The notes: generated by a model not told the origin, from the sequence alone. A stretch of DNA of 64,000 nucleotides from Gelatiniphilus marinus (GCF_042678305.1 NZ_JBHUDT010000001.1); one strand, 5' to 3'. Counted from the stretch's first letter, positions 32,183 to 42,022 are shown. Translations and numbers: made by a program.

Positions 32183-33277
32183 ATGGTAATTGGGGTATTA
32201 AAAGAATGGTTTGATAATAAAGTTGGTTTAGTTCCTGCTGTTGTAAAAAAGCTTATTGCTAAAGGATATACTGTGCAAATAGAGACAAAATCGGGGAGGT
32301 CCTCTTATATAGCTAACGCTGATTTTGAAGCTGCTGGGGCAATCATTAAAGAAAGAGACGAAATTTTTAAAAGTTCAGATATTTTAATTTCTTTCACTCC
32401 AATAAAAGAAGAAGAATACAAAAAGTTTAAAAAGGGGGTTGTTTACATCTCAAATTTTAAACCTTACATCTACAAAGATGTAGCCGAAAAATTACAAAAA
32501 TACGAAATTCAAGCTTTTAGTTTAGATATGATTCCTAGGTCGTCGATAGCTCAGTCTATGGATGTTTTATCATCTATGTCATCTATTGCAGGATACAAAG
32601 CTGTGTTAAAGGCTGCCGATTTGTTACCTAGATATTTTCCAATGTTAATAACATCTGCGGGTAGTGTTAAACCTGCAAAAGTTCTTGTAATAGGAGCTGG
32701 TGTTGCAGGCTTGCAAGCAATAGCTACTGCAAAACGAATAGGAGCGATTGTTGAGGCAGTAGATACAAGATTGGAAACTGAAGATGAAGTAAAGAGTTTA
32801 GGTGGTAAATTCTTAAAAGTAGAAGGTGCTAATCAATCAGTTAGCCAGGGTTATGGTAGCGAACAGACAGATGAGTTCATACAAAAACAACGCGAAATGA
32901 TGTTTAAGCATATTACAGAAGCCGATGTTATTATTTGTACTGCTACTGTAAGAAGTACCAAAGCACCGGTAATTGTAACCAAGGAAATGGTTGAAAACAT
33001 GCGCAGAGGTTCGGTAATTATTGATTTAGCATCAGATGCAGGAGGAAACTGCGAGCTAACCGAAGATGGAAAATCGGTTATTCACAACTATGTGCACATT
33101 ATTGGAAATTCTAATCTATCTGATGGTGCCGTAGTGGATGCCAGCACCCTTTTTGCAAATAATATCTATAATTTTTTAAATCATATTTCAGATTCAGATT
33201 TAAAACTTAAAAGCACCGATCACGACGAAATCTACACATCTTCCTGTATTTCCAACTGCAATTTGGTCACTAACTAA
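32183..33277 (+). CDS. pntAA: NAD(P) transhydrogenase subunit alpha, part 1
   Basis: A 364-residue NAD(H)-binding subunit of the proton-translocating transhydrogenase, which moves hydride between NADH and NADP+ using the proton gradient. Signature pieces: GVLKEWFDNKVGLVPAVVKK at the N-terminus, RSSIAQSMDVLSSMSSIAGY (residues about 120-139), the nucleotide-binding VLVIGAGVAGLQAIATAKRI, and VIIDLASDAGGNCELT. This is the split-subunit form (alpha1, alpha2, beta). A 45-base palindromic segment separates it from pntAB. Confidence 0.93.
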   Translation: MVIGVLKEWFDNKVGLVPAVVKKLIAKGYTVQIETKSGRSSYIANADFEAAGAIIKERDEIFKSSDILISFTPIKEEEYKKFKKGVVYISNFKPYIYKDVAEKLQKYEIQAFSLDMIPRSSIAQSMDVLSSMSSIAGYKAVLKAADLLPRYFPMLITSAGSVKPAKVLVIGAGVAGLQAIATAKRIGAIVEAVDTRLETEDEVKSLGGKFLKVEGANQSVSQGYGSEQTDEFIQKQREMMFKHITEADVIICTATVRSTKAPVIVTKEMVENMRRGSVIIDLASDAGGNCELTEDGKSVIHNYVHIIGNSNLSDGAVVDASTLFANNIYNFLNHISDSDLKLKSTDHDEIYTSSCISNCNLVTN

Positions 33278-33296
33278 TTTATAAAACAATTAAAAA

Positions 33297-33341
33297 AAAG
33301 AAATTATGTGGATGAATTTAATTCATCCACATAATTTCTTT
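33297..33341. repeat. 45-bp palindrome between pntAA and pntAB
   Basis: Arms 33297-33318 and 33320-33341 are perfect reverse complements of 22 bases with a single central T. The core is GTGGATGAATT-t-AATTCATCCAC. In RNA this gives a very stable hairpin in the middle of the operon. It could stabilise or cut the transcript, or lower expression of the downstream subunits. A-rich sequence precedes it but only three T follow, so it is not a classic terminator. Confidence 0.85.
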
Positions 33342-33375
33342 CAATAAATATTAACTAACTAAAAACGAATCCGTT

Positions 33376-33690
33376 ATGAGTGAAATAATTCAATTCATTT
33401 CCAATAATTTAAACATGATTTATATTTTGGCCTTTGCTATCTTTTTAGGTTTCGAAATCATATCAAAAGTACCCACTGTATTGCATACGCCCTTAATGTC
33501 GGGTTCAAACGCCATTAGTGGCTTAATATTAATAGGGGCCATATTATTAATTCGAGTAACCCCTTCTGATAATTACATAACCCTTATTTTAGGAACTCTT
33601 GGTATTGTTTTTGGATCCATAAATGCTTTTGGTGGTTTTGCGGTTACAGGTAGAATGTTGGAAATGTTTAACAAAAAAAGAAAGAAATAA
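33376..33690 (+). CDS. pntAB: NAD(P) transhydrogenase subunit alpha, part 2
   Basis: A 104-residue membrane protein with three hydrophobic helices (NMIYILAFAIFLGFEIIS; NAISGLILIGAILLIRV; NYITLILGTLGIVFGSINAF), matching the alpha2 subunit that forms part of the proton channel. It contains the typical VPTVLHTPLMSGSNAISGL. It shares one base with pntB (stop/start overlap at 33690), so the two are translationally coupled. Confidence 0.93.
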   Translation: MSEIIQFISNNLNMIYILAFAIFLGFEIISKVPTVLHTPLMSGSNAISGLILIGAILLIRVTPSDNYITLILGTLGIVFGSINAFGGFAVTGRMLEMFNKKRKK

Positions 33691-35075
33691 TGACTGTTTT
33701 TTTTGATATTTTATTATTTATAAGCTCTATATTATTAATTGTTGGTTTAAGGAAATTATCTCATCCAGAATCAGCTAACAACGGAAATATACTCGCCGCC
33801 ATTAGTGTTGGTCTGGGAATTATTGTATCTATTTTTTATCCGATGGAAACGCAAAACAACAATTATTTGTTTATTGCTTTAGGAATTATTATTGGTGGTA
33901 TAATTGGTTTAATTGCAGCCAAAAAAGTAGCCATGACAGCAATGCCGGAAATGGTTTCCTTGTTTAATGGTTTTGGAGGTTTTTCTGCTGCTTTAATTTC
34001 ATTAATTTGGCTAATTAACCATAACTCATCTGGCGGGTATGCAGATTTAAGCGTTGTACTGTTCAATCTTTTCTTAGGCTTTGTTGCCTTTACAGGGTCT
34101 ATGGTCGCTTTTGGCAAATTAAGCGGAAAGCTTAAAGATAACCATCTAAAAATACCTTATGCCTCAATTGTAAATATTACATTGCTAATATTAGCTGTGG
34201 TATTAATTGGTGTTTTTGCATATCAAGGTAAACTAACCCACGTACACCTTATTCTATTTACAGTACTTTCAATAATCTATGGTGTAACTTTTGTGGCGCC
34301 AATTGGTGGAGCAGATATGCCGGTGGTTATCTCATTGTTAAATTCCTTAACAGGTATTACCGCTGCTATTTCAGGAGTTATGACAGATAATAAACTCATG
34401 CTACTTGGTGGTATTCTTGTTGGTTCTTCCGGTATTATTTTAACCTTGCTTATGTGTGTAGCCATGAATCGTTCTTTAGTAGCGGTTCTATTTGGTAGTT
34501 TTTCTTCTGCAAAAGCTGGAGAAACGGCAAACTCTGTAAATGGTGTTATTAAAGAAATCTCAGTTTCCGATTTGGCAATACAGCTAGCCTACACCGAGCG
34601 CGTGGCCATAATACCAGGTTATGGAATGGCAGTTGCCCAAGCGCAAAAAATTGTAAAAGATGTTGAAAACCTGCTCGCATCTAAAGGGGTAGAGCTTAAA
34701 TATACCATACACCCAGTAGCAGGAAGAATGCCCGGGCACATGAACGTTTTACTTGCCGAGGCTAATGTTAATTACGATAAGTTGCTTGATTTGGAAGAAT
34801 CTAACGAGTATTTATCCAGTACCGATGTTGCCATAGTTGTAGGGGCAAATGATGTTGTAAACCCATCTGCAAAAGAAGATCCTTCAAGTAAAATATATGG
34901 TATGCCAATTTTAGATTTAAGCCAGACTAAAAATGTGGTTGTTTTAAAACGTGGAATGAATCCTGGTTATGCAGGCATTGAAAATCCCTTGTTTTTTAAA
35001 GACAACACCAAGATGCTTTTTAGCGATGCAAAAAAATCTCTGGAAAGTATTTTAAGTGAATTAAAACAACTGTAG
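33690..35075 (+). CDS. pntB: NAD(P) transhydrogenase subunit beta
   Basis: A 461-residue subunit with about eight to nine transmembrane helices in the first 270 residues and a C-terminal NADP(H)-binding domain: VAIIPGYGMAVAQAQKIVKD (fingerprint GYGMAVAQAQ), HPVAGRMPGHMNVLLAEANV, VVGANDVVNPSAKEDPSSKI and LKRGMNPGYAGIENPLFF are strongly conserved. It completes the proton-pumping enzyme. It is followed by a long hairpin terminator. Confidence 0.95.
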   Translation: MTVFFDILLFISSILLIVGLRKLSHPESANNGNILAAISVGLGIIVSIFYPMETQNNNYLFIALGIIIGGIIGLIAAKKVAMTAMPEMVSLFNGFGGFSAALISLIWLINHNSSGGYADLSVVLFNLFLGFVAFTGSMVAFGKLSGKLKDNHLKIPYASIVNITLLILAVVLIGVFAYQGKLTHVHLILFTVLSIIYGVTFVAPIGGADMPVVISLLNSLTGITAAISGVMTDNKLMLLGGILVGSSGIILTLLMCVAMNRSLVAVLFGSFSSAKAGETANSVNGVIKEISVSDLAIQLAYTERVAIIPGYGMAVAQAQKIVKDVENLLASKGVELKYTIHPVAGRMPGHMNVLLAEANVNYDKLLDLEESNEYLSSTDVAIVVGANDVVNPSAKEDPSSKIYGMPILDLSQTKNVVVLKRGMNPGYAGIENPLFFKDNTKMLFSDAKKSLESILSELKQL

Positions 35076-35179
35076 TTTTATAAATTCAGGTATTCATTTT
35101 TTTTTCAAATCGATTATTTTACGATTCTTGTTTAGAAAGTAAAACCTTGTTTTTTCAAGTGTTTTTTAAAAACAACAAG

Positions 35180-35239
35180 ACTCCCAACATTTTTTTAGAT
35201 AAGCTTATAGGCATTTAAAAAAAATGTTGGGAGTTTTTT
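35180..35239 (+). terminator. strong terminator after pntB
   Basis: 17-base arms, 35180-35196 (ACTCCCAACA then T7) and 35218-35234 (A7 then TGTTGGGAGT), with a 21-base loop and a T-run to 35239. It lies between convergent pntB and the hydrolase gene and could serve both strands. Confidence 0.9.
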
Positions 35240-35332
35240 AATGACAATCTAGTATAAAGGCTATTATTAAAGCCCATATTTTAGCAAGACATTGCTTATA
35301 AATTTTGCGTAAAGAATGTAGAATTCTATTAA

Positions 35333-36331
35333 TCAATTCCCTTTTATACGTAGCCATAAATCAGCTAGTAGCGTTTTGGCATCACGCTTAGTTTTTTCTT
35401 GTTCTATAAAACTTACATTTCCAGATTCATCGGTTTTAATTTCATACTGAAACACAAAATCTTGAGACTTAGGAGCCATATTTAAAAGCCCAAACCGCAG
35501 GTCGTTGTAGAATAGCTTATCGCCTTTTTGGGTAATGGTGTACCAGCCTTCAGATATAGAAACCATCTTTTTAACTTTTTCGTTGTCAATAATATTACCA
35601 ATTAACTCGTGGTTCTTTCTGTAACTTTCAAAAGTGATGGGTTGTGTATCAAAAAAGGAATAATTCCCCAATAGATAAGCATCTTTGGTATCTATATTAG
35701 CGCTCCATAATATGGTATTTAGCGGCGCTGGTCTGGTGTCAATTTCTTGGTATGCAATGTTTTGGTTTTTTAGTGCGTTTTCAAACTTGGTATAAGCATT
35801 CCATTTTAAAACAAAGGTCAGTGCTAAATAAAAAGAGCTTATAAAAAGTCCGGTGTAATTGAAAAAGCGTCTTTTTTTCGAGGTTCTTTTATGAGACATT
35901 GCCAAAATTAAAAACACTAAAAATGGCAGCGTGTACAGTGGGTCTATTACAAAAATGGTTTTAAATGCCAATCGCAAATCAAAAGGCCAAAATAGTTGGG
36001 TGCCCCAAGTGGTATGTGCATCTAAGATAGAATGTGTTAAAAATACCCAGAAAAACAACCAAGACCACCCCTTATAACTTTTAAAAGATTCGTATAATGA
36101 TACCAGCCACCCAAAAAGCGGCGCAAAAAGGACTGCAAACAGTACAGAGTGCGAAAACCCTCTGTGAATTAATAATGATGTTACGGTGTCTGTAAAGTGC
36201 GATGCAAAAATATCTAAATCTGGTATGGTACCTGCAATGGCACCGTATAAAATGGCTTTATTGCCTACCTTTTTTCCTAAAACGGCTTCGCCAACGGCGG
36301 CACCCAATACTATTTGTGTTAATGAATCCAT
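35333..36331 (-). CDS. membrane-bound YdjM-like metal-dependent hydrolase
   Basis: A 332-residue membrane protein of the YdjM/DUF457 (LexA-regulated membrane hydrolase) family. The N-terminus MDSLTQIVLGAAVGEAVLGK, then AGTIPDLD, HRGFSHSVL and FLTHSILDAHTTWGTQLF hold the conserved His and Asp residues of a phospholipase-C-like metal site. About four transmembrane helices are followed by a soluble C-terminal domain of ~150 residues. Its physiological substrate is unknown. It is divergent from nrfH, with a shared ~170-bp control region. Confidence 0.85.
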   Translation of the reverse strand: MDSLTQIVLGAAVGEAVLGKKVGNKAILYGAIAGTIPDLDIFASHFTDTVTSLLIHRGFSHSVLFAVLFAPLFGWLVSLYESFKSYKGWSWLFFWVFLTHSILDAHTTWGTQLFWPFDLRLAFKTIFVIDPLYTLPFLVFLILAMSHKRTSKKRRFFNYTGLFISSFYLALTFVLKWNAYTKFENALKNQNIAYQEIDTRPAPLNTILWSANIDTKDAYLLGNYSFFDTQPITFESYRKNHELIGNIIDNEKVKKMVSISEGWYTITQKGDKLFYNDLRFGLLNMAPKSQDFVFQYEIKTDESGNVSFIEQEKTKRDAKTLLADLWLRIKGN

Positions 36332-36400
36332 AAATTCTACAAAAATAAGTCTTATAAAGTTAATCGCTTCAAGGTTTTTTTCTAGATTTTGTTAAACTTT

Positions 36401-36414
36401 ATGACAATTATCAT
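36401..36414. promoter_or_regulatory. candidate FNR/CRP-type operator before nrfH
   Basis: ATGACAATTATCAT is complementary at 12 of 14 positions and lies about 100 bp before the nrfH start. Nitrite-reduction genes are commonly controlled by FNR/CRP-family proteins binding such sites; here the link is inferred from sequence and position. Confidence 0.4.
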
Positions 36415-36498
36415 GTTTTAAAATTAAATAATACATCAATTTTGTTTTGTTGGTTTTTTATTTGTGATTATATTTATGAACGCAATAAACTCAAAGTA

Positions 36499-37098
36499 TT
36501 GAATTTAAATAAAAAAATACTGCCGCCTAAAACATCAAGATGGCGCACCACTGCCGTTTTTTTTATTGCCGTAATTATTGGTCTGGGCTTGTTTATGGCT
36601 CGAGAATCTAAAATAACATCTTATCTTTCAGACAACCCGCAAGCCTGTGTAAACTGCCATGTTATGACACCCGTTTACAATAGTTGGATGCATAGTTCGC
36701 ACCGCGAATGGGCCAATTGCAACGATTGCCACGTACCGCACGATAATGTATTCAACAAGTATTATTTTAAGGCTAAAGATGGTTTGTACCACGCCTCTGT
36801 TTTTACAGCCCGCGCAGAACCAGATGTTATCAAAATTAAAGAAGCCTCGCAAGAAGTGGTACAAAACAATTGCATACGCTGCCATGTACAGCAAGTAACC
36901 CAAGTAAAGTATAAAGGTTGGATTGAAGGCCATAAAGAAAACAGAACAGGGCGCCAATGTTGGAGCTGCCATACCCATGTACCGCACGGAAAAGTACGTG
37001 GATTAACCACTGTAAAATATAATATCGCACCATTGCCAACCGATCAAGAAGGACTTGTAATTCCTGCTTGGATGGATAAACAGATTAAAGACCAATAA
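36499..37098 (+). CDS. nrfH: cytochrome c nitrite reductase small subunit (quinol dehydrogenase)
   Basis: NrfH takes electrons from menaquinol and passes them to NrfA. The 199-residue protein has one N-terminal membrane helix (TTAVFFIAVIIGLGLFMA) and four CxxCH haem motifs: CVNCH, CNDCH, CIRCH and CWSCH. No in-frame ATG exists before the helix. The best start is TTG 36499 (NLNKKILPPK...), though the frame is open to TTG 36442. A nine-codon reading frame from ATG 36476 ends with TGA at 36500-36502, overlapping this TTG, which would allow coupled initiation. It is 12 bases upstream of nrfA. Confidence 0.85.
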   Translation: MNLNKKILPPKTSRWRTTAVFFIAVIIGLGLFMARESKITSYLSDNPQACVNCHVMTPVYNSWMHSSHREWANCNDCHVPHDNVFNKYYFKAKDGLYHASVFTARAEPDVIKIKEASQEVVQNNCIRCHVQQVTQVKYKGWIEGHKENRTGRQCWSCHTHVPHGKVRGLTTVKYNIAPLPTDQEGLVIPAWMDKQIKDQ

Positions 37099-37110
37099 AA
37101 TTTTTATCAA

Positions 37111-38609
37111 ATGAAAAACAAAGTATTATTTATAGTAACCATTATTGTAGTTTTTCTATTAGGGCTATTGGCATCTAGTATTGTAAACAGAAAATCTGAA
37201 GCTAAGTACAAATACGTACCGCAAGTTAATATTGCTGAAAACGAACCAAGAAACGAAGTCTGGGGCGAAAACTTTCCTTTAGAATACCAATCGTCTTTAC
37301 AAACCCTAGATACTTCATTTGCATCTATGCAAGGTGGTTCTGCCATGCGTGATGTACTCGAAGAAGACCCTCGATTGGTTATATTATTTGCCGGATATGG
37401 CTTTTCTAAAGACTATAACCAAGGTAGGGGGCACGCATATGCCATAGAAGATGTACACAACACATTAAGAACCGGAGCACCAACATCCAAAGAAGATGGC
37501 CCCATGCCCGCAACTTGCTGGACCTGTAAAAGTCCAGATGTACCACGTTTAATGAATGAGAAAGGCATTGCCGAATTTTATAACGGAACATGGGCAGAAA
37601 CGGTATCTGAGGTTGTTAACCCCATAGGATGTGCCGATTGCCACGATTCTAAAACCATGAAACTACGTATTTCCAGACCGGCTTTGGTAGAGGCTTTTGA
37701 TGCCATGGGAAAAGATATTAACCAAGCTACGCACAACGAAATGCGCTCCCTGGTTTGTGCGCAATGCCATGTGGAATATTATTTTGATAAAAATTACCAG
37801 GAAAAGAAGGCGTGCCCTATTTAAAATTTCCTTGGAAAAATGGCATGACCGTTGAAAACATGGAAGAATACTATGACAATCTAGAGTTCGCAGATTGGAC
37901 ACACAAATTAAGTAAAGCACCCATGCTAAAAGCACAGCACCCAGGCTACGAAACCTTTAAAACCGGCGTACATGCCGATCGAGGCGTATCTTGTGCCGAT
38001 TGCCACATGCCTTATAAAAGCGAAGGCGGACAAAAATTTACCGACCACCACATTCAATCACCATTAAACAACACATCTAATGCTTGTCAGGTTTGCCATA
38101 GAGAAGAATCCAGCAAATTGATAGCAAACGTTTATGAAAGACAGCGCAAAGCAACTGAAAATCGCCTTAAATTAGAAGACCTTTTGGTTAAAGCGCATTT
38201 GGAGGCTAAAAAATGCTGGGAATTGGGAGCAACAGAAGAGCAAATGAAACCCATTTTAACCGATATTCGCCACGGCCAATGGCGATGGGACTACTCTGCA
38301 GCAGCCCACGGTGCATCGTTCCATGCCCCAGTTGAAACCGCAAGGGTTATTGGAAGCGGTTTGGTAATAGCCCAAGAAGCACGCGTTAAGTTAGCACGTT
38401 TATTAGCAGATTTAGGGCATAATAAACCCGTAGAAATGCCAGACATTTCAACAAAAGAAAAAGCCCAAAAATATATAGGTTTAGATGTCGAAAAATTAAA
38501 AGCCGATAAACAAGAGTTTAAAAGAACACTTTTGCCAAAATGGCTTGACGAAGCCAAAGCACGCGAAGATAAAATGCCAATTCACGCTGTGTCTTCTACA
38601 AAAAAATAA
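37111..38609 (+). pseudogene. nrfA: ammonia-forming cytochrome c552 nitrite reductase, frameshifted
   Basis: NrfA reduces nitrite to ammonium in the periplasm. The gene is split: one frame (37111-37824) covers the signal/anchor, CWTCK (active-site haem, Lys ligand), CADCH and CAQCH; another (open across 37812-38609) covers KAQHPGYE, CADCHMPY and CQVCHREE, giving all five haems. The break is at about 37797-37799, where 'TAC CAG GAA' in frame one becomes the expected Y-P-G-K-E-G-V-P-Y-L-K-F-P-W if one C is added. So a single-base deletion, or a sequencing error, separates the halves. If real, the enzyme is truncated before two haems and is non-functional. Both halves remain well conserved, so the change is recent or artificial. 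Confidence 0.85.
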
Positions 38610-38633
38610 CCACATAAAAACATTGATGTAAAG

Positions 38634-38665
38634 ATGCCTTATTAATTATCTAGTAAGGTATTTTT
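38634..38665 (+). terminator. hairpin between nrfA and the cytochrome assembly gene
   Basis: ATGCCTTA (38634-38641) pairs with TAAGGTAT (38654-38661, one G-U pair), followed by TTTT. A probable terminator or attenuator, suggesting the downstream gene has its own promoter or lowered expression. Confidence 0.6.
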
Positions 38666-38696
38666 ATATGTAAAACTCAACCTCATTTAATTTACA

Positions 38697-41600
38697 ATGA
38701 ATAAACTATTTCGCTTATTTTCTTCACCAATTTTAGCAACTGTATTACTCTTTTTATTTGCCATAGCTATGGCTGTTGCAACTTTTATAGAAAACGATTT
38801 TGGTACTGCAACAGCATGGAAATTAATTTACGATGCCTGGTGGTTCGAGCTTGTTATGTTGGGTTTATGCGTTTGCTTTATAATGAACATAAATAAATAC
38901 AAGCTTTGGCGCATAGAGAAATGGGCGTTGTTAACTTTTCACCTCTCTTTTATAATTATTTTAATAGGTGCTGGAATTACACGTTATGCATCTTATGATG
39001 GTATTATGCGTATTCGCGAAGGTGCATCGTCTAACATAATAATATCCAGAAGCAATTATCTTCATCTGCATATTTCAGATGATAATAGCACAAAAACACT
39101 TCGGAAAAAACTTAGCTTTTCGCCATTGAGCGATAACGATTTTAAAGTTGAAACCGATTTTAACGGAACGCCAATAACAGTATCGTACAAAAACTTTATC
39201 GCCGATGCTATTCCACAAATAAAAGACAATTCCGAAAACGGCAAGCCCATGCTTTTAATGGTGGTTTCAACAGGAAATGGACGAGAAACCATTTTTTTGG
39301 AAAAAGGCGAAGTTGAAGCTGTTGGCGCGCATAAGCACAAGATTGGCTTCGATGTGGTTGCCCCCGATGTAATCAACATAACCGAAAACAATGGTGCGTT
39401 TCATATAAAATCGCCCAGAAATCTAGGCACATTTGTTATGGCAACCCAAACGGCGGGCACTATAAAAAAAGATAGCTTGTACACTATGCAATTACGTACG
39501 CTGTATCGTGATGGCGATGCGTCTTTTGTACCCATGTCTTATCACCCAAAAGGTGAAATAGTATTGATTAGCGATTCTGAAAAACCAAAAGACAACAGCC
39601 CACAAAAAGATGATGCTTTGCTGGTAAATGTACAGGTAAACGAAGCGGTTAAAGAGGCTACGCTGCTTTATCGTGAAGGGTTTTTACCAACAAATCACGA
39701 TGTTAATATTAATGATTTAAACATTAGTTTATCATACGGATCCGAAGCCATAAAAACACCATTTTCAATTAAGTTAGACGATTTTCAGCTGGAGAGATAC
39801 CCAGGTTCTACGAGCCCTTCGGCCTATGCCAGCGAAGTTCAGGTAATCGATAATAACACTAAAACACCGCACCGTATTTTTATGAATAATGTGTTGGATT
39901 ACAAAGGGTATCGGTTTTTCCAAGCCAGTTATGATACAGACGAGTTGGGCACGGTATTATCGGTAAACCACGATGCTTTGGGTACAAACGTTACTTATTT
40001 AGGGTATTATTTAATGATGATAGGCATGTTTTTTACCCTTTTCGGAAAAACCTCCCGATTTAGACTAGTTAATAAAAAACTTAAAAAATTAAAACTAAAA
40101 ACAGCTACAATGTTTTTGCTGTTTTTAGGCATTGCTAATGTTTCTTTTTCACAATCTAATGTTCCATCCGAAAAAGCAAAACCAACAATTAATATCCAAT
40201 CTATTGAACAGCTTAGAATAGACGAGCAGCACGCAGATATGTTTGGCAGGCTTATGGTACAAGATTTAGACGGCCGAATAAAACCCATGAATACCTTGGC
40301 ATCAGAGTTTTTAAGAAAACTATCGCGCAAACCCTATTTTAAGTTTTCCCAACAAGGCGAAAATGTGCGCTATTCTGCCAATCAAGCTTTTTTGGGCATG
40401 CAATCGGCATCGAATATTTGGCAATTTGTACCGCTTATTAAAGTGGATGTAAAAAAAGGAGGCACGCTTTTTTCAGATTTAGAAATCAGTGAAGATGATT
40501 TGGTCGCATTTACCACATTATTAGACGATAAAGGCAAATATATTTTGTCTGATGCTGTTGAAGCTGCCAATAAAAAGAAACCGGCCGAACGCAGCGAGTT
40601 TGATAAAGAAGTTTTAAAAGTTGACGAGCGCTTCAATATTTTGTTCAATGTGTTTTCTGGTAATTATTTAAAGATTTTCCCCAACAGCAACGACGAGAAC
40701 AATACATGGCACAGCCATACCCATCACTTTCAAGATTTCCCTTTAGAAGATGCGCAATTTGCACAAAAAATTATACCGGCTTATTTTAAAGATGTAAACG
40801 AAAAAAAATGGGTTGATGCCAGTGAGAAATTAGAATATGTTAAAACCTTTCAAGACGTATTGGGAGCCGATATAATTCCGGGTCGTAAACGGGTAGAAGC
40901 AGAATTGTGGTACAATCAACTCAATCTTAATTTTTGGCTATTTCAAGCTTATTTTGTTATTGGGGGCTTGCTCTTGGTATTGGCCATTTCAAAAATTTTT
41001 ACAAAAAACAAACTATTGGAAATTCTTTGGAATGGGCTAATAATTACAACGCTGGTTAGTTTTTTAATGTTTACAGGCAACATTATTTTAAGGTGGTATG
41101 TGGCGCAACACGCTCCTTGGAGCAATGGTTACGAAATGTTGGTTTTTGTAGCCTGGGTGCTTTTGCTTTGTGGATTGCTCACTTTTAGAAAATCTGATTT
41201 TTCACTTCCGTTAGCAACACTCTTTTCCGGAGCCTTACTGTTTGTTAGTTATTTGGATTGGTTAAGTCCGGAAATTACCAATTTAATGCCAGTATTAAAA
41301 TCGGTATGGTTAAAAGTTCACGTGGCTACAATTGTAAGTAGTTACGGGCCATTGGCACTTTCGGCAGTATTAGGGTTTATGGCACTTTTACTTATGATTT
41401 TTAAAACCAAAAACTCTAAAAAAGAAATAGACATTCGTATTAAAGAGCTCACTTATATTAATGAAATATCCATGACCATTGGTTTGTTTGTACTGGCTAT
41501 AGGTACATTTTTAGGCGGTATTTGGGCCAACGAATCTTGGGGGCGTTATTGGGCATGGGATCCTAAAGAAACTTGGGCACTTATTAGTATAATAGTGTAT

Positions 41601-41873
41601 GCTATTGTGCTGCATCTTAGGCTTATACCAAATCTTAAGAGCAGTTTTATATTAAATTCGGCAAGTGTTTTTGCTTTTGCTTCTATAATTATGACCTCTT
41701 TTGGGGTAAATTACTATCTCTCGGGCTTGCACAGTTATGCTGCTGGAGACCCGCTACCAGTACCAAAGTTTATTTATGTTTTAGCGGCTTTGGTAATTAT
41801 AGTTGTAATTGTTGCTTATTACAGAACTAAATCATTAAAAAAAAACAAATTAAGGGATAGCGCAATTGGCTAA
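38697..41873 (+). CDS. ccsBA: fused ResB-CcsA cytochrome c synthase
   Basis: A 1058-residue membrane protein joining ResB (CcsB) and CcsA of the system II cytochrome c maturation pathway, which attaches haem to CxxCH motifs outside the membrane. The N-terminal part (about 1-470) has ResB-like helices (ILATVLLFLFAIAMAVATFI), a large periplasmic domain and NVLDYKGYRFFQASYDTDE. After a long periplasmic linker, the C-terminal ~300 residues are CcsA with the Trp-rich haem-handling motif WGRYWAWDPKETWAL and conserved His in YVAQHAPWSNGYEML and KVHVATIVSSYGPLAL. Its place after nrfHA implies a dedicated role in making the multihaem NrfA/NrfH, which includes an unusual CxxCK site. Confidence 0.92.
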   Translation: MNKLFRLFSSPILATVLLFLFAIAMAVATFIENDFGTATAWKLIYDAWWFELVMLGLCVCFIMNINKYKLWRIEKWALLTFHLSFIIILIGAGITRYASYDGIMRIREGASSNIIISRSNYLHLHISDDNSTKTLRKKLSFSPLSDNDFKVETDFNGTPITVSYKNFIADAIPQIKDNSENGKPMLLMVVSTGNGRETIFLEKGEVEAVGAHKHKIGFDVVAPDVINITENNGAFHIKSPRNLGTFVMATQTAGTIKKDSLYTMQLRTLYRDGDASFVPMSYHPKGEIVLISDSEKPKDNSPQKDDALLVNVQVNEAVKEATLLYREGFLPTNHDVNINDLNISLSYGSEAIKTPFSIKLDDFQLERYPGSTSPSAYASEVQVIDNNTKTPHRIFMNNVLDYKGYRFFQASYDTDELGTVLSVNHDALGTNVTYLGYYLMMIGMFFTLFGKTSRFRLVNKKLKKLKLKTATMFLLFLGIANVSFSQSNVPSEKAKPTINIQSIEQLRIDEQHADMFGRLMVQDLDGRIKPMNTLASEFLRKLSRKPYFKFSQQGENVRYSANQAFLGMQSASNIWQFVPLIKVDVKKGGTLFSDLEISEDDLVAFTTLLDDKGKYILSDAVEAANKKKPAERSEFDKEVLKVDERFNILFNVFSGNYLKIFPNSNDENNTWHSHTHHFQDFPLEDAQFAQKIIPAYFKDVNEKKWVDASEKLEYVKTFQDVLGADIIPGRKRVEAELWYNQLNLNFWLFQAYFVIGGLLLVLAISKIFTKNKLLEILWNGLIITTLVSFLMFTGNIILRWYVAQHAPWSNGYEMLVFVAWVLLLCGLLTFRKSDFSLPLATLFSGALLFVSYLDWLSPEITNLMPVLKSVWLKVHVATIVSSYGPLALSAVLGFMALLLMIFKTKNSKKEIDIRIKELTYINEISMTIGLFVLAIGTFLGGIWANESWGRYWAWDPKETWALISIIVYAIVLHLRLIPNLKSSFILNSASVFAFASIIMTSFGVNYYLSGLHSYAAGDPLPVPKFIYVLAALVIIVVIVAYYRTKSLKKNKLRDSAIG

Positions 41874-41992
41874 CCCAATACAAATTTTATTTTTTAAGTT
41901 TATGCCATAATGTACCCATGGTTTTAGCGCCAACAAACATGCGTTTGTATCTATAAAAATAAATTAATAACTATAAAAAACCGATAAAACGC

Positions 41993-42022
41993 TTGTTTTT
42001 TACGATTAATTACATAAATTTG
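41993..42022 (+). promoter_or_regulatory. complete Bacteroidota promoter (TTG-N19-TAAATTTG)
   Basis: TTG at 41993-41995 and TAAATTTG at 42015-42022 are separated by 19 bases, the standard spacing of Bacteroidota sigma-ABfr promoters. Transcription is expected to start near 42029, about 20 bases before the ATG at 42048. Confidence 0.65.

Noticed and set aside
37111..38609. Two separate cytochrome genes
   Set aside because: The two frames together make one five-haem NrfA in correct order; a single base explains the split.
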